From Myxococcales bacterium (GTDB lineage Bacteria; Myxococcota; Myxococcia; Myxococcales; Anaeromyxobacteraceae): a stretch of DNA of 5,827 nt. The position numbers and the translations under genes are program-made. How positions within the stretch are numbered: position 1 is the stretch's first letter; each line of letters starts with the position of its first letter. Shown piece by piece: positions 1 through 5,827 of this stretch. Below the pieces are notes generated by a model. That model did no database searches and was not told where the DNA came from. It saw only the letters and a program-made list of their open reading frames with translations. The stretch spans positions 1-5,827 of the forward strand of contig JAJYHA010000129.1 of assembly GCA_021784995.1 (NCBI GenBank), read 5' to 3'.

Positions 1-72
1 GGCGCTCCCGGGCCGGCGCAGGTCCGGGGGCAGCTCGCCCGGTGGACCCGTGAGCTGAGGGGCGCCCGGTGA
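1..72 (+). CDS. argH: C-terminal tail of an upstream gene, probably argininosuccinate lyase (partial)
   Basis: Reading from base 1 there is an open frame of 23 codons ending at TGA 70-72; the 5' part of the gene lies outside the window. The tail contains the run PGPAQVRGQLARW followed by a short charged end. This resembles the usual last segment of argininosuccinate lyase, a Gly-rich stretch, then APxxV and an amphipathic helix. That enzyme splits argininosuccinate into arginine and fumarate in the cytoplasm. The stop overlaps the GTG start of the next gene (GTGA at 69-72), which suggests translational coupling and supports this being a real coding frame. The assignment rests on about 23 residues, so the frame is more certain than the name. 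Confidence 0.5.
   Translation, partial: GAPGPAQVRGQLARWTRELRGAR
57..62 (+). promoter_or_regulatory. Shine-Dalgarno site for the small lipoprotein
   Basis: GAGGGG lies six bases before the GTG at 69. It falls inside the last codons of the upstream gene and decides the GTG start of the 51-residue lipoprotein, which has no ATG. Confidence 0.6.
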
Positions 73-224
73 CCGCCCGCGCCCGCGCGCTGCTGCTCGG
101 GGCGCTGCTCCTGGCCGGCGGCGCGGCCGGGCTCCTCGGCGCCTGCGGCGTCAAGGCTCCGCCACGTCCCCCCACCCAGGAGGCTCCTCCGTCGCCGGAC
201 GGCGGCGGCAGCGCGGGGCGATGA
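69..224 (+). CDS. Small LptM/LppL-like outer-membrane lipoprotein
   Basis: This 51-residue protein starts at GTG 69 and ends at TGA 222-224. It has a short basic N-terminus (Arg4, Arg6), a hydrophobic Leu/Ala/Gly core at about residues 8-24 and a lipobox L-G-A-C with Cys26, so it should be cleaved by signal peptidase II and lipidated. Mature sequence begins CGVKAPPRPP, close to the CGxKGPL-type start of the LptM (YifL)/LppL family, then becomes Pro- and Gly-rich and ends as a disordered tail. In Proteobacteria this family sits beside lysA or dapF; E. coli LptM is reported to help mature the LPS translocon LptDE. The gene overlaps its neighbour on both sides (GTGA upstream, ATGA with lysA), so the three are probably translated in a coupled way. 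The lipoprotein nature is clear. Membership in the LptM family is inferred from the few residues after the Cys and from the neighbourhood. Confidence 0.8.
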   Translation: MTARARALLLGALLLAGGAAGLLGACGVKAPPRPPTQEAPPSPDGGGSAGR

Positions 225-1504
225 ACCACTTCCGGCGGAGGGGCGGAGTGCTGCGGGCCGAGGCGGTGCCGCTCGACGAGCTGGCCCGCGCCTACGGAAC
301 GCCCCTCTACGTCTACTCGACCGCCACGCTGTCGCGGCACTGGGCCGTCCTGGAGCGATCGCTCCGGGGCCTGCCGCACCTCGTCTGCTACGCGGTGAAG
401 GCGAACTCCAACCTCGGCGTGCTCGCGCTCCTGGCCCGGCTCGGCGCCGGGTTCGACATCGTCTCGGGCGGGGAGCTCCAGCGGGTTGTGAAGGCGGGGG
501 GCGACCCGCGCAAGGTGGTCTACAGCGGCGTCGGCAAGCGCGACGACGAGATCGCCCTCGCGCTGGAGCGCGGGATCAAGGTCATCGACGTCGAGAGCGG
601 GGAGGAGCTGGCCCGGATCTCGGCCATCGCGGCCCGCCGCCGGATCCGCGCGCCCGTCGCCGTCCGGGTCAATCCGGCCGTGGACCCGAGGACGCACCCG
701 TACATCGCGACCGGGCTCAAGGAGTCGAAGTTCGGCGTGTCGACGACGGAGGCCCGGCACCTCTACCGGGCGGCACGGCGCGACCCGTGGCTGGAGATCC
801 GGGGCGCCGCGATGCACATCGGCTCCCAGATCACGAGCGTGGGGCCCTTCCTGGACGCCATCCGGCGGCTGCGGCAGCTCCTTGCCGATCTGGCCGCGGA
901 GGGGATCTCGATCCGCCACCTCGACGTCGGCGGCGGGCTCGGCATCCAGTACCGCGACGAGCAGCCGCCGGAGCCCGAGACCTACGGCGCGGCCCTGAAG
1001 CGCGCGCTGCTGGGGTTCGAGGGAGAGGTGCTGCTCGAGCCGGGTCGCGTCCTGGTCGGCAACGCCGGGGTCCTGCTGACCCGGGTGCTCTACCGGAAGC
1101 GCAACGGCCGGCGCGAGTTCGTGGTGGTGGACGCCGCCATGAACGACCTGGTCCGCCCGTCGCTCTACGGCGCCCACCACGACATCGAGCCGGTGGGGAG
1201 GCCCGCCCGCCAGACCGTCGTCTGCGACGTCGTGGGGCCGATCTGCGAGTCCTCCGACTTCCTCGCCCGGCGCCGGCGCCTGCCCGCCGTCTCGGCCGGC
1301 GACCTGCTGTGCGTCCGCTCGGCCGGGGCCTACGGCTTCAGCATGTCCTCGAACTACAACGCGCGCCCCCGCGCCGCCGAGGTGCTCGTGGAGGGCGACG
1401 CGGCGCGCCTGGTCCGCCGCCGCGAGACCCTCGACGACCTGCTCCGCGGCGAGCGGGCTTCGCCCCGCCCACGGCGCTTCGGCTCGCGGCCCGAGATGGG
1501 TTAG
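221..1504 (+). CDS. lysA: Diaminopimelate decarboxylase
   Basis: This PLP enzyme decarboxylates meso-diaminopimelate to L-lysine, the last step of the DAP pathway, in the cytoplasm. It is 427 aa, the usual size. The alanine-racemase-type barrel carries the PLP lysine K60 in YAVKAN, H199 in MHIGSQ, the phosphate-binding GGGLGI loop at 237-242 and EPGR at 273-276. The C-terminal beta domain carries C342-E343 in GPICESSD, the cysteine from the partner subunit of the dimer, and Y379 in NYNARPR. The start at ATG 221 gives MNHF, a normal start for this family, and overlaps the lipoprotein stop as ATGA. A GTG at 248 has a better Shine-Dalgarno (GGAGG at 237-241) but would remove this conserved beginning. 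The usual family ending RRRETxxDLL falls at 399-408, after which there is an extra basic, Pro/Arg-rich tail of about 16 residues with no recognised role. Confidence 0.97.
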   Translation: MNHFRRRGGVLRAEAVPLDELARAYGTPLYVYSTATLSRHWAVLERSLRGLPHLVCYAVKANSNLGVLALLARLGAGFDIVSGGELQRVVKAGGDPRKVVYSGVGKRDDEIALALERGIKVIDVESGEELARISAIAARRRIRAPVAVRVNPAVDPRTHPYIATGLKESKFGVSTTEARHLYRAARRDPWLEIRGAAMHIGSQITSVGPFLDAIRRLRQLLADLAAEGISIRHLDVGGGLGIQYRDEQPPEPETYGAALKRALLGFEGEVLLEPGRVLVGNAGVLLTRVLYRKRNGRREFVVVDAAMNDLVRPSLYGAHHDIEPVGRPARQTVVCDVVGPICESSDFLARRRRLPAVSAGDLLCVRSAGAYGFSMSSNYNARPRAAEVLVEGDAARLVRRRETLDDLLRGERASPRPRRFGSRPEMG

Positions 1505-1544
1505 ATTCTCGGCAGCCGCCCCACCCCGACGCGGAGGTCGCCTC

Positions 1545-2429
1545 ATGCGCTTCCAAGGTTCCATGGTCGCCATCGTCACGCCGATGAAGGGTGGCGCGGT
1601 CGACGTGCGCGCGCTCCGCGAGCTCGTCGAGTGGCAGCTGGCGGAGGGGACGGACGGGATCGTGCCCTGCGGCACCACCGGGGAGGGCGTGACGCTGACG
1701 GCGCAGGAGCGCGCGGAGGTGATCCGCACGGTGGTCGAGACGGTGCGCGGTCGCGCGGCCGTGATCGCCGGCGCCGGATCGAACGCCACCCACGAGTGCA
1801 TCGACGCCGTGAAGCGCGCCCGGGAGCTCAAGGCCGACGGCGCGCTGGTCGTGACGCCCTACTACAACAAGCCCACGCAGGAGGGCCTCTACCGTCACTA
1901 CATGGCGATCTGGGAGGCGACCCGCTTCCCGATCGTCGTCTACAACGTGCCGTCGCGGACCTCGGGGGACATCCTGCCGGAGACGGTGGCGCGGCTCGCC
2001 CGCGCGGGGGCGATCGCGGCCATCAAGGAGGCGACCGCCAACATGGACCGCCAGGTGCAACTCGTCGAGAAGGTCGGCAAGGACGCCATCGACTACCTCT
2101 CCGGCGACGACTTCACCGTCACCCCCTACATCGCCTGCGGCGGGCACGGCGTGATCTCCGTGATCGCCAACATCGCGCCCCGGGCCATGAAGGAGCTGGT
2201 CGCGGCCGCCCGGCGCGGCGACTACGCGACGGCGCTCCAGCGCCAGGTGGCGATGGCGGAGCTGAACCGGATGCTGTTCGTCGAGACCAGCCCGGGGCCG
2301 GTGAAGGCGGCGGTCGCGCTGCTGGGGCGTGCCGGGCCCGAGATCCGGCTGCCGCTGGCGCCGGTGGCGGAGGCGAGCCTGGCCAGGGTGAAGGACGCGA
2401 TGGTCCGGTTCGGGTTGCCGGTCGCGTGA
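1545..2429 (+). CDS. dapA: 4-hydroxy-tetrahydrodipicolinate synthase
   Basis: This class I aldolase condenses pyruvate with L-aspartate-4-semialdehyde, the first committed step to DAP and lysine. It is 294 aa and forms a TIM barrel plus a C-terminal helical domain. Active-site residues carry the same numbers as in E. coli: the GTTGE motif with T44 and T45, Y107 in TPYYNKP, Y133 and R138 in YNVPSRT, and the Schiff-base lysine K161 in IKEA. YLSGDD at 184-189 and HGVISV at 201-206 follow as expected. The ATG at 1545 has GGAGG at 1533-1537, seven bases upstream. It lies 40 nt after lysA and 22 nt before dapB, within the same operon. At the lysine-binding allosteric site N80, E84 and Y106 are kept, but the positions of E. 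coli H53 and H56 are Ala53 and Arg56, so lysine feedback may be weak or absent (inference). Confidence 0.97.
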   Translation: MRFQGSMVAIVTPMKGGAVDVRALRELVEWQLAEGTDGIVPCGTTGEGVTLTAQERAEVIRTVVETVRGRAAVIAGAGSNATHECIDAVKRARELKADGALVVTPYYNKPTQEGLYRHYMAIWEATRFPIVVYNVPSRTSGDILPETVARLARAGAIAAIKEATANMDRQVQLVEKVGKDAIDYLSGDDFTVTPYIACGGHGVISVIANIAPRAMKELVAAARRGDYATALQRQVAMAELNRMLFVETSPGPVKAAVALLGRAGPEIRLPLAPVAEASLARVKDAMVRFGLPVA

Positions 2430-2451
2430 CCGGGCGCGCGCGAGGTCGGCG

Positions 2452-3261
2452 ATGATCCGTGTGGTGGTCACCGGGGCCGCGGGCCGGATGGGCGGGCACC
2501 TCGTCCGCATGATCCAGGCGGAGGAGGGGCTCGTGCTGGCCGGCGCGACGGAGCGTTCGGGTCCGGCGGTGGGGCGCGACGCGGGGACGGCGGCCGGGCT
2601 CGCCCCGCTCGGGGTGCGCATCGTGGCCGGGCTCGACGAGGCGCTCGACGCCGGCGCGGACGCGGTGGTCGACTTCACCTCCGCCGAGGCCTCGGTGCTG
2701 CACGCGGAGGCGTGCGCGCGGCGGGGCACCGCGCTGGTGGTCGGCTCGACCGGATTCGGCGCGGAGGGCAGGGCCCGGATGGCCGCGGCCGCGGCGCGCA
2801 TCCCCATCGTCCTCTCGCCCAACATGAGCGTGGGGGTGAACGTCCTCTTCGCGCTCATGCGCCAGGCCGCGCGCACCCTGGGCGAGGCCTACGACGTCGA
2901 GATCGTCGAGATGCACCACAGGAAGAAGAAGGACGCGCCGTCCGGCACGGCGGTGCGCCTGGCCGAGGTCGCGGCCGAGGCCCTCGGGCGCGACGTCGAG
3001 CGGGACGTCGCGTACGAGCGGCACGGCCTCATCGGCGAGCGCCGGGCGAGGGAGATCGGGGTCCAGACGCTGCGCGGGGGAGACGTGGTCGGCGAGCACA
3101 CCGTCCTCTTCGCGGGCGAGGGCGAGCGGCTGGAGCTGACGCACCGGGCCACCTCGCGCGACCAGTTCGCGCGTGGGGCGGTGCGCGCCCTGCGCTGGAT
3201 CGTGGGCAGGCCGCCCGGCCTGCACGACATGGCGGACGTGCTCGGACTGGAGAGGCGGTAG
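2452..3261 (+). CDS. dapB: 4-hydroxy-tetrahydrodipicolinate reductase
   Basis: This enzyme reduces the DapA product to tetrahydrodipicolinate with NAD(P)H, the second step of the DAP pathway, in the cytoplasm. It is 269 aa, typical for the family. The N-terminal Rossmann fold opens with VTGAAGRMG at 6-14, and the DFTS motif is at 74-77. GSTGF at 98-102 and SPNMSVGVN at 122-130 follow. The substrate domain has the signature E153[14 protein letters not shown], in which H155 is the expected acid/base residue and K159 the second catalytic residue (E. coli H159 and K163). [10 protein letters not shown] at 209-218 and [13 protein letters not shown] at 231-243 complete the family pattern. The ATG at 2452 is preceded by a short GAGGT at 2442-2446. 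The TAG stop directly abuts the ATG of the next gene. Confidence 0.97.
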   Translation: MIRVVVTGAAGRMGGHLVRMIQAEEGLVLAGATERSGPAVGRDAGTAAGLAPLGVRIVAGLDEALDAGADAVVDFTSAEASVLHAEACARRGTALVVGSTGFGAEGRARMAAAAARIPIVLSPNMSVGVNVLFALMRQAARTLGEAYDVEIVEMHHRKKKDAPSGTAVRLAEVAAEALGRDVERDVAYERHGLIGERRAREIGVQTLRGGDVVGEHTVLFAGEGERLELTHRATSRDQFARGAVRALRWIVGRPPGLHDMADVLGLERR

Positions 3262-4011
3262 ATGCGGACCTGTCGATTCCGGCGCGGCGGGCGGGAGCTG
3301 TACGGCGTCGTCGAGGGGGCCACGGTGAGGGCGCTCGGCGCGGAGCCGTGGGCGGGTGGGCTGCCGGAGGGACCCGCGCACCCGCTCCCGGAGGTCACGC
3401 TGCTCGCGCCCGTGCAGCCGTCGAAGATCGTCTGCGTGGGGCGGAACTACCGGGCGCACGCGAAGGAGCTGGGGAACGAGGTCCCGAAGGAGCCGCTCAT
3501 CTTCATCAAGCCCTCCACGTCGGTGGTGGGGCCGGGCGCCGCGATCCGGATCCCGGAGGCCTCGCAGGAGGTCCACCACGAGGCGGAGCTGGCGCTGGTG
3601 GTCGGGCGCACCGGCGCCAGGACGGCGGTGGAGGCGCGCGAGGCGGTGTTCGGGTGGACCTGCCTCAACGACGTCACCGCCCGCGACATCCAGCGCCGCG
3701 AGGCGCACTTCACGCGCGCGAAGGGGTACGACACCTTCTGCCCCGTCGGCCCGGTGGTGGAGACCGATCTCGATCCGATGGACCTCACGGTCACGTGCCG
3801 CGTCAACGGCGAGCAGCGCCAGCGCGGCTCGACCCGCGACATGGTGGTCGACCCGTACCTGCTGCTCGCCTTCATCTCGCAGACGATGACGCTCCTCCCG
3901 GGCGACGTGGTGTCGACCGGGACGCCGGAGGGGGTGGGAGCGTTCAAGCGCGGCGACTGGGTCGAGGTCGAGGTGTCCGGCATCGGCGTCCTCAGGAACC
4001 CCGTCGTGTAG
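3262..4011 (+). CDS. Fumarylacetoacetate hydrolase (FAH) family protein
   Basis: This 249-aa protein has a short N-terminal beta region (1-50) and the FAH/FAHD1/YcgM catalytic fold from about 53 onward. It shows VGRNYRAHAKE at 59-69, the metal ligands E107 and E109 in HHEAEL, and D137 in LNDVTARD. K154 lies in AKGYDTFCPVGP, and STGTPEGVG is at 218-226. Members bind Mg or Mn and cleave C-C bonds in acylpyruvates, or decarboxylate oxaloacetate or homoprotocatechuate-pathway acids. The sequence alone does not tell which substrate applies. No aromatic-degradation genes are nearby, so a housekeeping acylpyruvase or oxaloacetate-decarboxylase role is more likely than catabolism (inference). The ATG follows the dapB stop with no spacer, and GGAGAGG at 3249-3255 inside the end of dapB serves as its ribosome binding site, which argues for co-expression with dapB. 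Confidence 0.93.
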   Translation: MRTCRFRRGGRELYGVVEGATVRALGAEPWAGGLPEGPAHPLPEVTLLAPVQPSKIVCVGRNYRAHAKELGNEVPKEPLIFIKPSTSVVGPGAAIRIPEASQEVHHEAELALVVGRTGARTAVEAREAVFGWTCLNDVTARDIQRREAHFTRAKGYDTFCPVGPVVETDLDPMDLTVTCRVNGEQRQRGSTRDMVVDPYLLLAFISQTMTLLPGDVVSTGTPEGVGAFKRGDWVEVEVSGIGVLRNPVV

Positions 4012-4023
4012 GGGGCGCGCGGC

Positions 4024-4515
4024 GTGCGCGCGTACGTGGGAGTCGGCACCAACCTGGGCGATCGCTGGCGCCACCTCGCGCAGGCCGCGCGCGGCCTGCG
4101 GGCAGCTCCCGGCGTCGCCCTGCTGCGCGCCTCGCGCGTGTACGACACGGAGCCGGTGGGTCCGCCCGGCCAGGGGCGCTACCTCAACGCGGCCCTGGAG
4201 ATCGAGACCCGCCTGCCGCCGCGCCCGCTGCTGCGGCTCCTGCAGCGCATCGAGGAGGGCGCCCTGCGCCGTCGCGCGCTGCGCTGGGGGCCCCGGTCGC
4301 TCGACCTCGACCTGCTCCTCTACGCGGAGGTGCTGCTGCGGACCCCCGAGCTGACCTTGCCTCACCCGGGCCTGGCGGAGAGGAGGTTCGTGCTCGCGCC
4401 GCTGGCGGAGCTCTGCCCCGAGCTGGTGGTGCCCGGCGCCGCAGTCCCGGTGGCGGAGCTGCTCCGCCGGGCGCCGCCGAACGAGCTCCGGATCGCCGGG
4501 ATCTTCCCGGCGTAG
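4024..4515 (+). CDS. folK: 6-hydroxymethyl-7,8-dihydropterin pyrophosphokinase
   Basis: HPPK transfers pyrophosphate from ATP to 6-hydroxymethyl-dihydropterin in folate synthesis. The protein is 163 aa (E. coli 159). It begins with the family opening YVGVGTNLGDR at 4-14, then YDTEPVGPPGQGRYLNAAL at 40-58. The signature RWGPRSLDLDLLLY at 87-100 supplies R91 and the two Mg-binding aspartates D94 and D96. LPHPGLAERRFVL at 112-124 supplies H114 and R120, spaced as in E. coli (H115, R121). In the mobile loop before RWGPR the usual GRxR is replaced by GALRRR, so the equivalent of E. coli R82 is shifted or lost. It starts at GTG 4024, with AGGGGG at 4010-4015 eight bases upstream, 12 nt after the FAH-family gene. 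No other folate gene is in view. It is the last gene of the + strand operon. Confidence 0.95.
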   Translation: MRAYVGVGTNLGDRWRHLAQAARGLRAAPGVALLRASRVYDTEPVGPPGQGRYLNAALEIETRLPPRPLLRLLQRIEEGALRRRALRWGPRSLDLDLLLYAEVLLRTPELTLPHPGLAERRFVLAPLAELCPELVVPGAAVPVAELLRRAPPNELRIAGIFPA

Positions 4516-4665
4516 CGCGGCCCGGGAGGCGGGCTCCAGGGCGTCACCGCCGGGATCACGTCGCGCCGCGCGAAGCGGCTCGTGCCGCGGGAGCGGAAGA
4601 TCTCCGCAGCGCGCGCGCCCGCCGCTCGCCCCGATGGGACGCGCCGCGCCGCGCGGCGGCGCCCG
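4516..4665. other. Gap without a gene between convergent folK and kdsD
   Basis: About 150 nt lie between the folK stop and the kdsD stop. I find no supportable gene. The stretch is GC-rich and holds a small 5-bp inverted repeat just after folK (GCCCG 4520-4524 / CGGGC 4530-4534) and a larger GC hairpin next to kdsD, described separately. No T-run typical of an intrinsic terminator is present for either strand. Confidence 0.6.
4641..4662 (-). terminator. GC-rich hairpin just past the kdsD stop; possible terminator
   Basis: GCGCCGC at 4641-4647 and GCGGCGC at 4656-4662 form a perfect 7-bp GC stem with an 8-nt loop. A further GAC/GTC pair (4638-4640 / 4665-4667) is possible across a 2-nt bulge. 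It begins three bases after the kdsD stop and lies between convergent genes, where a two-way terminator would be useful. There is no U-tract on either strand, so intrinsic termination is not demonstrated, and such hairpins arise easily in DNA of this composition. Confidence 0.25.
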
Positions 4666-5676
4666 TCAGAGGATGCGGGCGGCGAGGAGGTCCTGGACGT
4701 CCAGGAGGCCGACCGGGCGGTCCTCCTCGTCGAGCACCGGCACCTGGTCGATGCGCCCCTGGCGCAGCACGCGCGCCGCGTCGGCGACCGACGTCTCGGG
4801 CCGGACCGTCCGCGGGTGGCGCGACATCACCGAGGCGACCGGGCGCGCGAAGTCGACGTGGGCGCGCTCGACCAGCCGCCGCAGGTCGCCGTCGGTGAAG
4901 ACGCCCACCAGCCTGCCGCGCCCGTCCACCACCGTGCAGGCCCCGGGGCGGCCGGGCGTCCGGGTCATGACGGCCACGGCCTGCGCCAGCGTCGCCCTGT
5001 CGCGGACCAGCGGGTTGGCAGCGCCGGACCGCATCACGTCGCGCACCTTCCGGAGGCGGCGGCCGAGCTTCCCCGCGGGGTGGTAGAGCGCGTACTCGTC
5101 GCGGTCGAAGGAGCGGTTCTTCAGAACGGTCATGGCGATCGCGTCGCCGAGCGCGAGCAGGGCGGCGGTGGAGGCGGTGGGGGCGAGGCCCATCGGGCAC
5201 GCCTCCTCCACGTTCCCGATCGGCACCACGAGGTCGGCGCCGTGGGCCAGGGGGCTGCCGCCGTGCCGCGTGAGCGCGATCACCCGGGCCCCGATCGTCC
5301 GGAGCGCCGGCAGCAGGCGCAGGATCTCCTCCGTCTCCCCGGAGTTGGAGAGGGCGAGCACCACGTCGCCCCGGGCGACGCGGCCGAGGTCGCCGTGCGC
5401 GGCCTCCGCGGGGTGCAGGTAGAGGGAGGGCGTGCCCGTCGAGGCGAGGGTGGCGCTGATCTTCTGCGCGATGAAGCCCGACTTCCCCATCCCGGTCACG
5501 ACGACGTGGCCGCGGCAGGCCAGGATCCGCTGCACGGCGGCGGCGAAGGAGGGGCCGAGGGTGAGCTGCGAGAGGGCGGCCGCCTCCGCGCGCAGGACGG
5601 CCTTCCCGTACGCGACGAGCGCGCGCGGCGCGCGCCGCGGGGGCCTCACCACGCGCGCTCGCGTCCGCGTCGCCAT
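4666..5676 (-). CDS. kdsD: D-arabinose-5-phosphate isomerase (KdsD/KpsF family)
   Basis: This enzyme interconverts D-ribulose-5-phosphate and D-arabinose-5-phosphate, the first step of Kdo synthesis for lipopolysaccharide. It is 336 aa (E. coli KdsD 328). A basic N-terminus (1-18, many Arg) is followed by a SIS domain at about 40-190 with TGMGKSGFIAQK at 61-72 (K65), HGDLG at 94-98, SNSGETEE at 110-117 (E117), EACPMGLAPTAST at 158-170 (E158) and YHPAGKLGRRL at 198-208 (H199). These match the expected catalytic K59, E111, E152 and H193 of E. coli with a constant offset of six. Two CBS domains follow at about 213-270 and 280-336, each with a TDGDLRR- or DVQDLLA-type end. The ATG at 5674-5676 has AAGGAG five bases upstream. 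It is convergent with the dap operon and so is expressed separately. Having one such gene here does not tell the LPS enzyme from a capsule (KpsF) or sugar (GutQ) paralogue. Confidence 0.95.
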   Translation of the reverse strand: MATRTRARVVRPPRRAPRALVAYGKAVLRAEAAALSQLTLGPSFAAAVQRILACRGHVVVTGMGKSGFIAQKISATLASTGTPSLYLHPAEAAHGDLGRVARGDVVLALSNSGETEEILRLLPALRTIGARVIALTRHGGSPLAHGADLVVPIGNVEEACPMGLAPTASTAALLALGDAIAMTVLKNRSFDRDEYALYHPAGKLGRRLRKVRDVMRSGAANPLVRDRATLAQAVAVMTRTPGRPGACTVVDGRGRLVGVFTDGDLRRLVERAHVDFARPVASVMSRHPRTVRPETSVADAARVLRQGRIDQVPVLDEEDRPVGLLDVQDLLAARIL

Positions 5677-5681
5677 GCGCG

Positions 5682-5687
5682 CTCCTT
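5682..5687 (-). promoter_or_regulatory. Shine-Dalgarno site for kdsD
   Basis: Read on the - strand this is AAGGAG, five bases before the ATG. It is the strongest ribosome binding site in the window and fixes the start at 5676 over the overlapping out-of-frame GTG at 5692. Confidence 0.8.
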
Positions 5688-5827
5688 ACCACACCGCCGC
5701 CCTCCCGACACGCGCGGCGGCGCGAGGCGATCGAGGGCGGCCCGGCCCGGCCGCGGAGACGCTGACCGGTGGGGCCCTCCCGGGCGCGCGCCGCGCCGCG
5801 CGGAGGGCGCGGTCACGGCCGCCCGCG
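5688..5827. other. Region upstream of kdsD, no gene recognised
   Basis: These 140 nt should hold the kdsD promoter unless kdsD is co-transcribed with a gene beyond the window. I cannot pick out -35/-10 boxes in this very GC-rich DNA. No reading frame with recognisable protein character is present on either strand. Confidence 0.5.
5774..5808. repeat. Inverted repeat upstream of kdsD
   Basis: GCCCTCC at 5774-5780 and GGAGGGC at 5802-5808 are perfect complements, enclosing a 21-nt segment made only of G and C that can pair further within itself. It could be a hairpin ending a neighbouring transcript or an operator for kdsD. Nothing in the sequence decides between these or excludes chance. Confidence 0.35.

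Noticed and set aside
248..250. Alternative GTG start for lysA with a better Shine-Dalgarno
   Set aside because: It would delete the family-typical MNHF beginning. The ATG at 221 also forms the ATGA overlap with the lipoprotein gene.
1453..1468. Small hairpin GCGGG / CCCGC with a 6-nt loop near the end of lysA
   Set aside because: The stem is only 5 bp, inside coding sequence and with no T-run. It cannot be distinguished from chance at this GC content.
1338..2876. A 512-codon open frame on the - strand opposite lysA, dapA and dapB
   Set aside because: It is low-complexity Arg/Ala/Pro-rich sequence without motifs, fully antisense to conserved enzymes.
2119..4365. A 748-codon open frame on the - strand across dapA, dapB, the FAH gene and folK
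   Set aside because: It is antisense to four well-supported genes, is very rich in Arg, His, Pro and Gly with no recognisable domain, and is what GC-rich codon bias creates on the opposite strand.
2712..4898. A 728-codon + strand frame crossing dapB, the FAH gene, folK and the convergent gap
   Set aside because: It runs out of frame through three real genes and is Arg/Gly/Ala-rich noise.
4556..5692. A 378-codon - strand frame overlapping kdsD, starting at a GTG just upstream
   Set aside because: It is a frame-shifted shadow of kdsD. The conserved SIS and CBS motifs are in the frame starting at 5676, which also has the ribosome binding site.
5813..5827. Possible end of another - strand gene upstream of kdsD (a TGA at 5813-5815)
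   Set aside because: Only four codons would lie inside the window, with no protein character to judge.

Overview
The window is an ordinary housekeeping stretch from a very GC-rich bacterium (about three-quarters G+C by eye, with strong G/C third-position bias). Its enzymes are those of a Gram-negative: a Kdo-pathway sugar-phosphate isomerase, a small lipoprotein of the type found next to lysA or dapF in Proteobacteria, and a DapA whose catalytic residues number exactly as in Escherichia coli. Composition and gene order suggest a GC-rich proteobacterium or myxobacterium (an Anaeromyxobacter-like organism is my guess). This is inference from style, not a database match.

Layout. From 1 to 4515 everything lies on the + strand and is tightly packed, like one operon: the last 24 codons of a gene that resembles the end of argH (1-72), a 51-residue lipoprotein (69-224), lysA (221-1504), dapA (1545-2429), dapB (2452-3261), a fumarylacetoacetate-hydrolase-fold enzyme (3262-4011) and folK (4024-4515). 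The junctions are GTGA overlap, ATGA overlap, 40 nt, 22 nt, 0 nt and 12 nt. The operon's promoter lies upstream of the window. A 150-nt gap without a gene (4516-4665) separates folK from a convergent kdsD/kpsF-type arabinose-5-phosphate isomerase on the - strand (4666-5676). The last 151 nt (5677-5827) hold the kdsD ribosome binding site and GC-rich inverted repeats, with no gene I can support.

How the genes work together. DapA condenses pyruvate with aspartate semialdehyde, DapB reduces the product, and LysA performs the last step, decarboxylating meso-diaminopimelate to lysine. The middle steps (tetrahydrodipicolinate to meso-DAP) are not encoded here. Because meso-DAP is also a peptidoglycan precursor, this is a cell-wall as well as an amino-acid operon. 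The small lipoprotein and the Kdo-pathway isomerase are both envelope genes. FolK (folate) and the FAH-family enzyme are co-transcribed passengers with no proven link to lysine.

I see no mobile element, CRISPR array, tRNA, rRNA, defence system or other exotic system. The points most worth a second look are the LptM-like lipoprotein coupled to lysA, changed residues at the lysine-feedback site of DapA, the unassigned FAH-family enzyme joined to dapB with no gap, and GC-rich inverted or direct repeats flanking kdsD.
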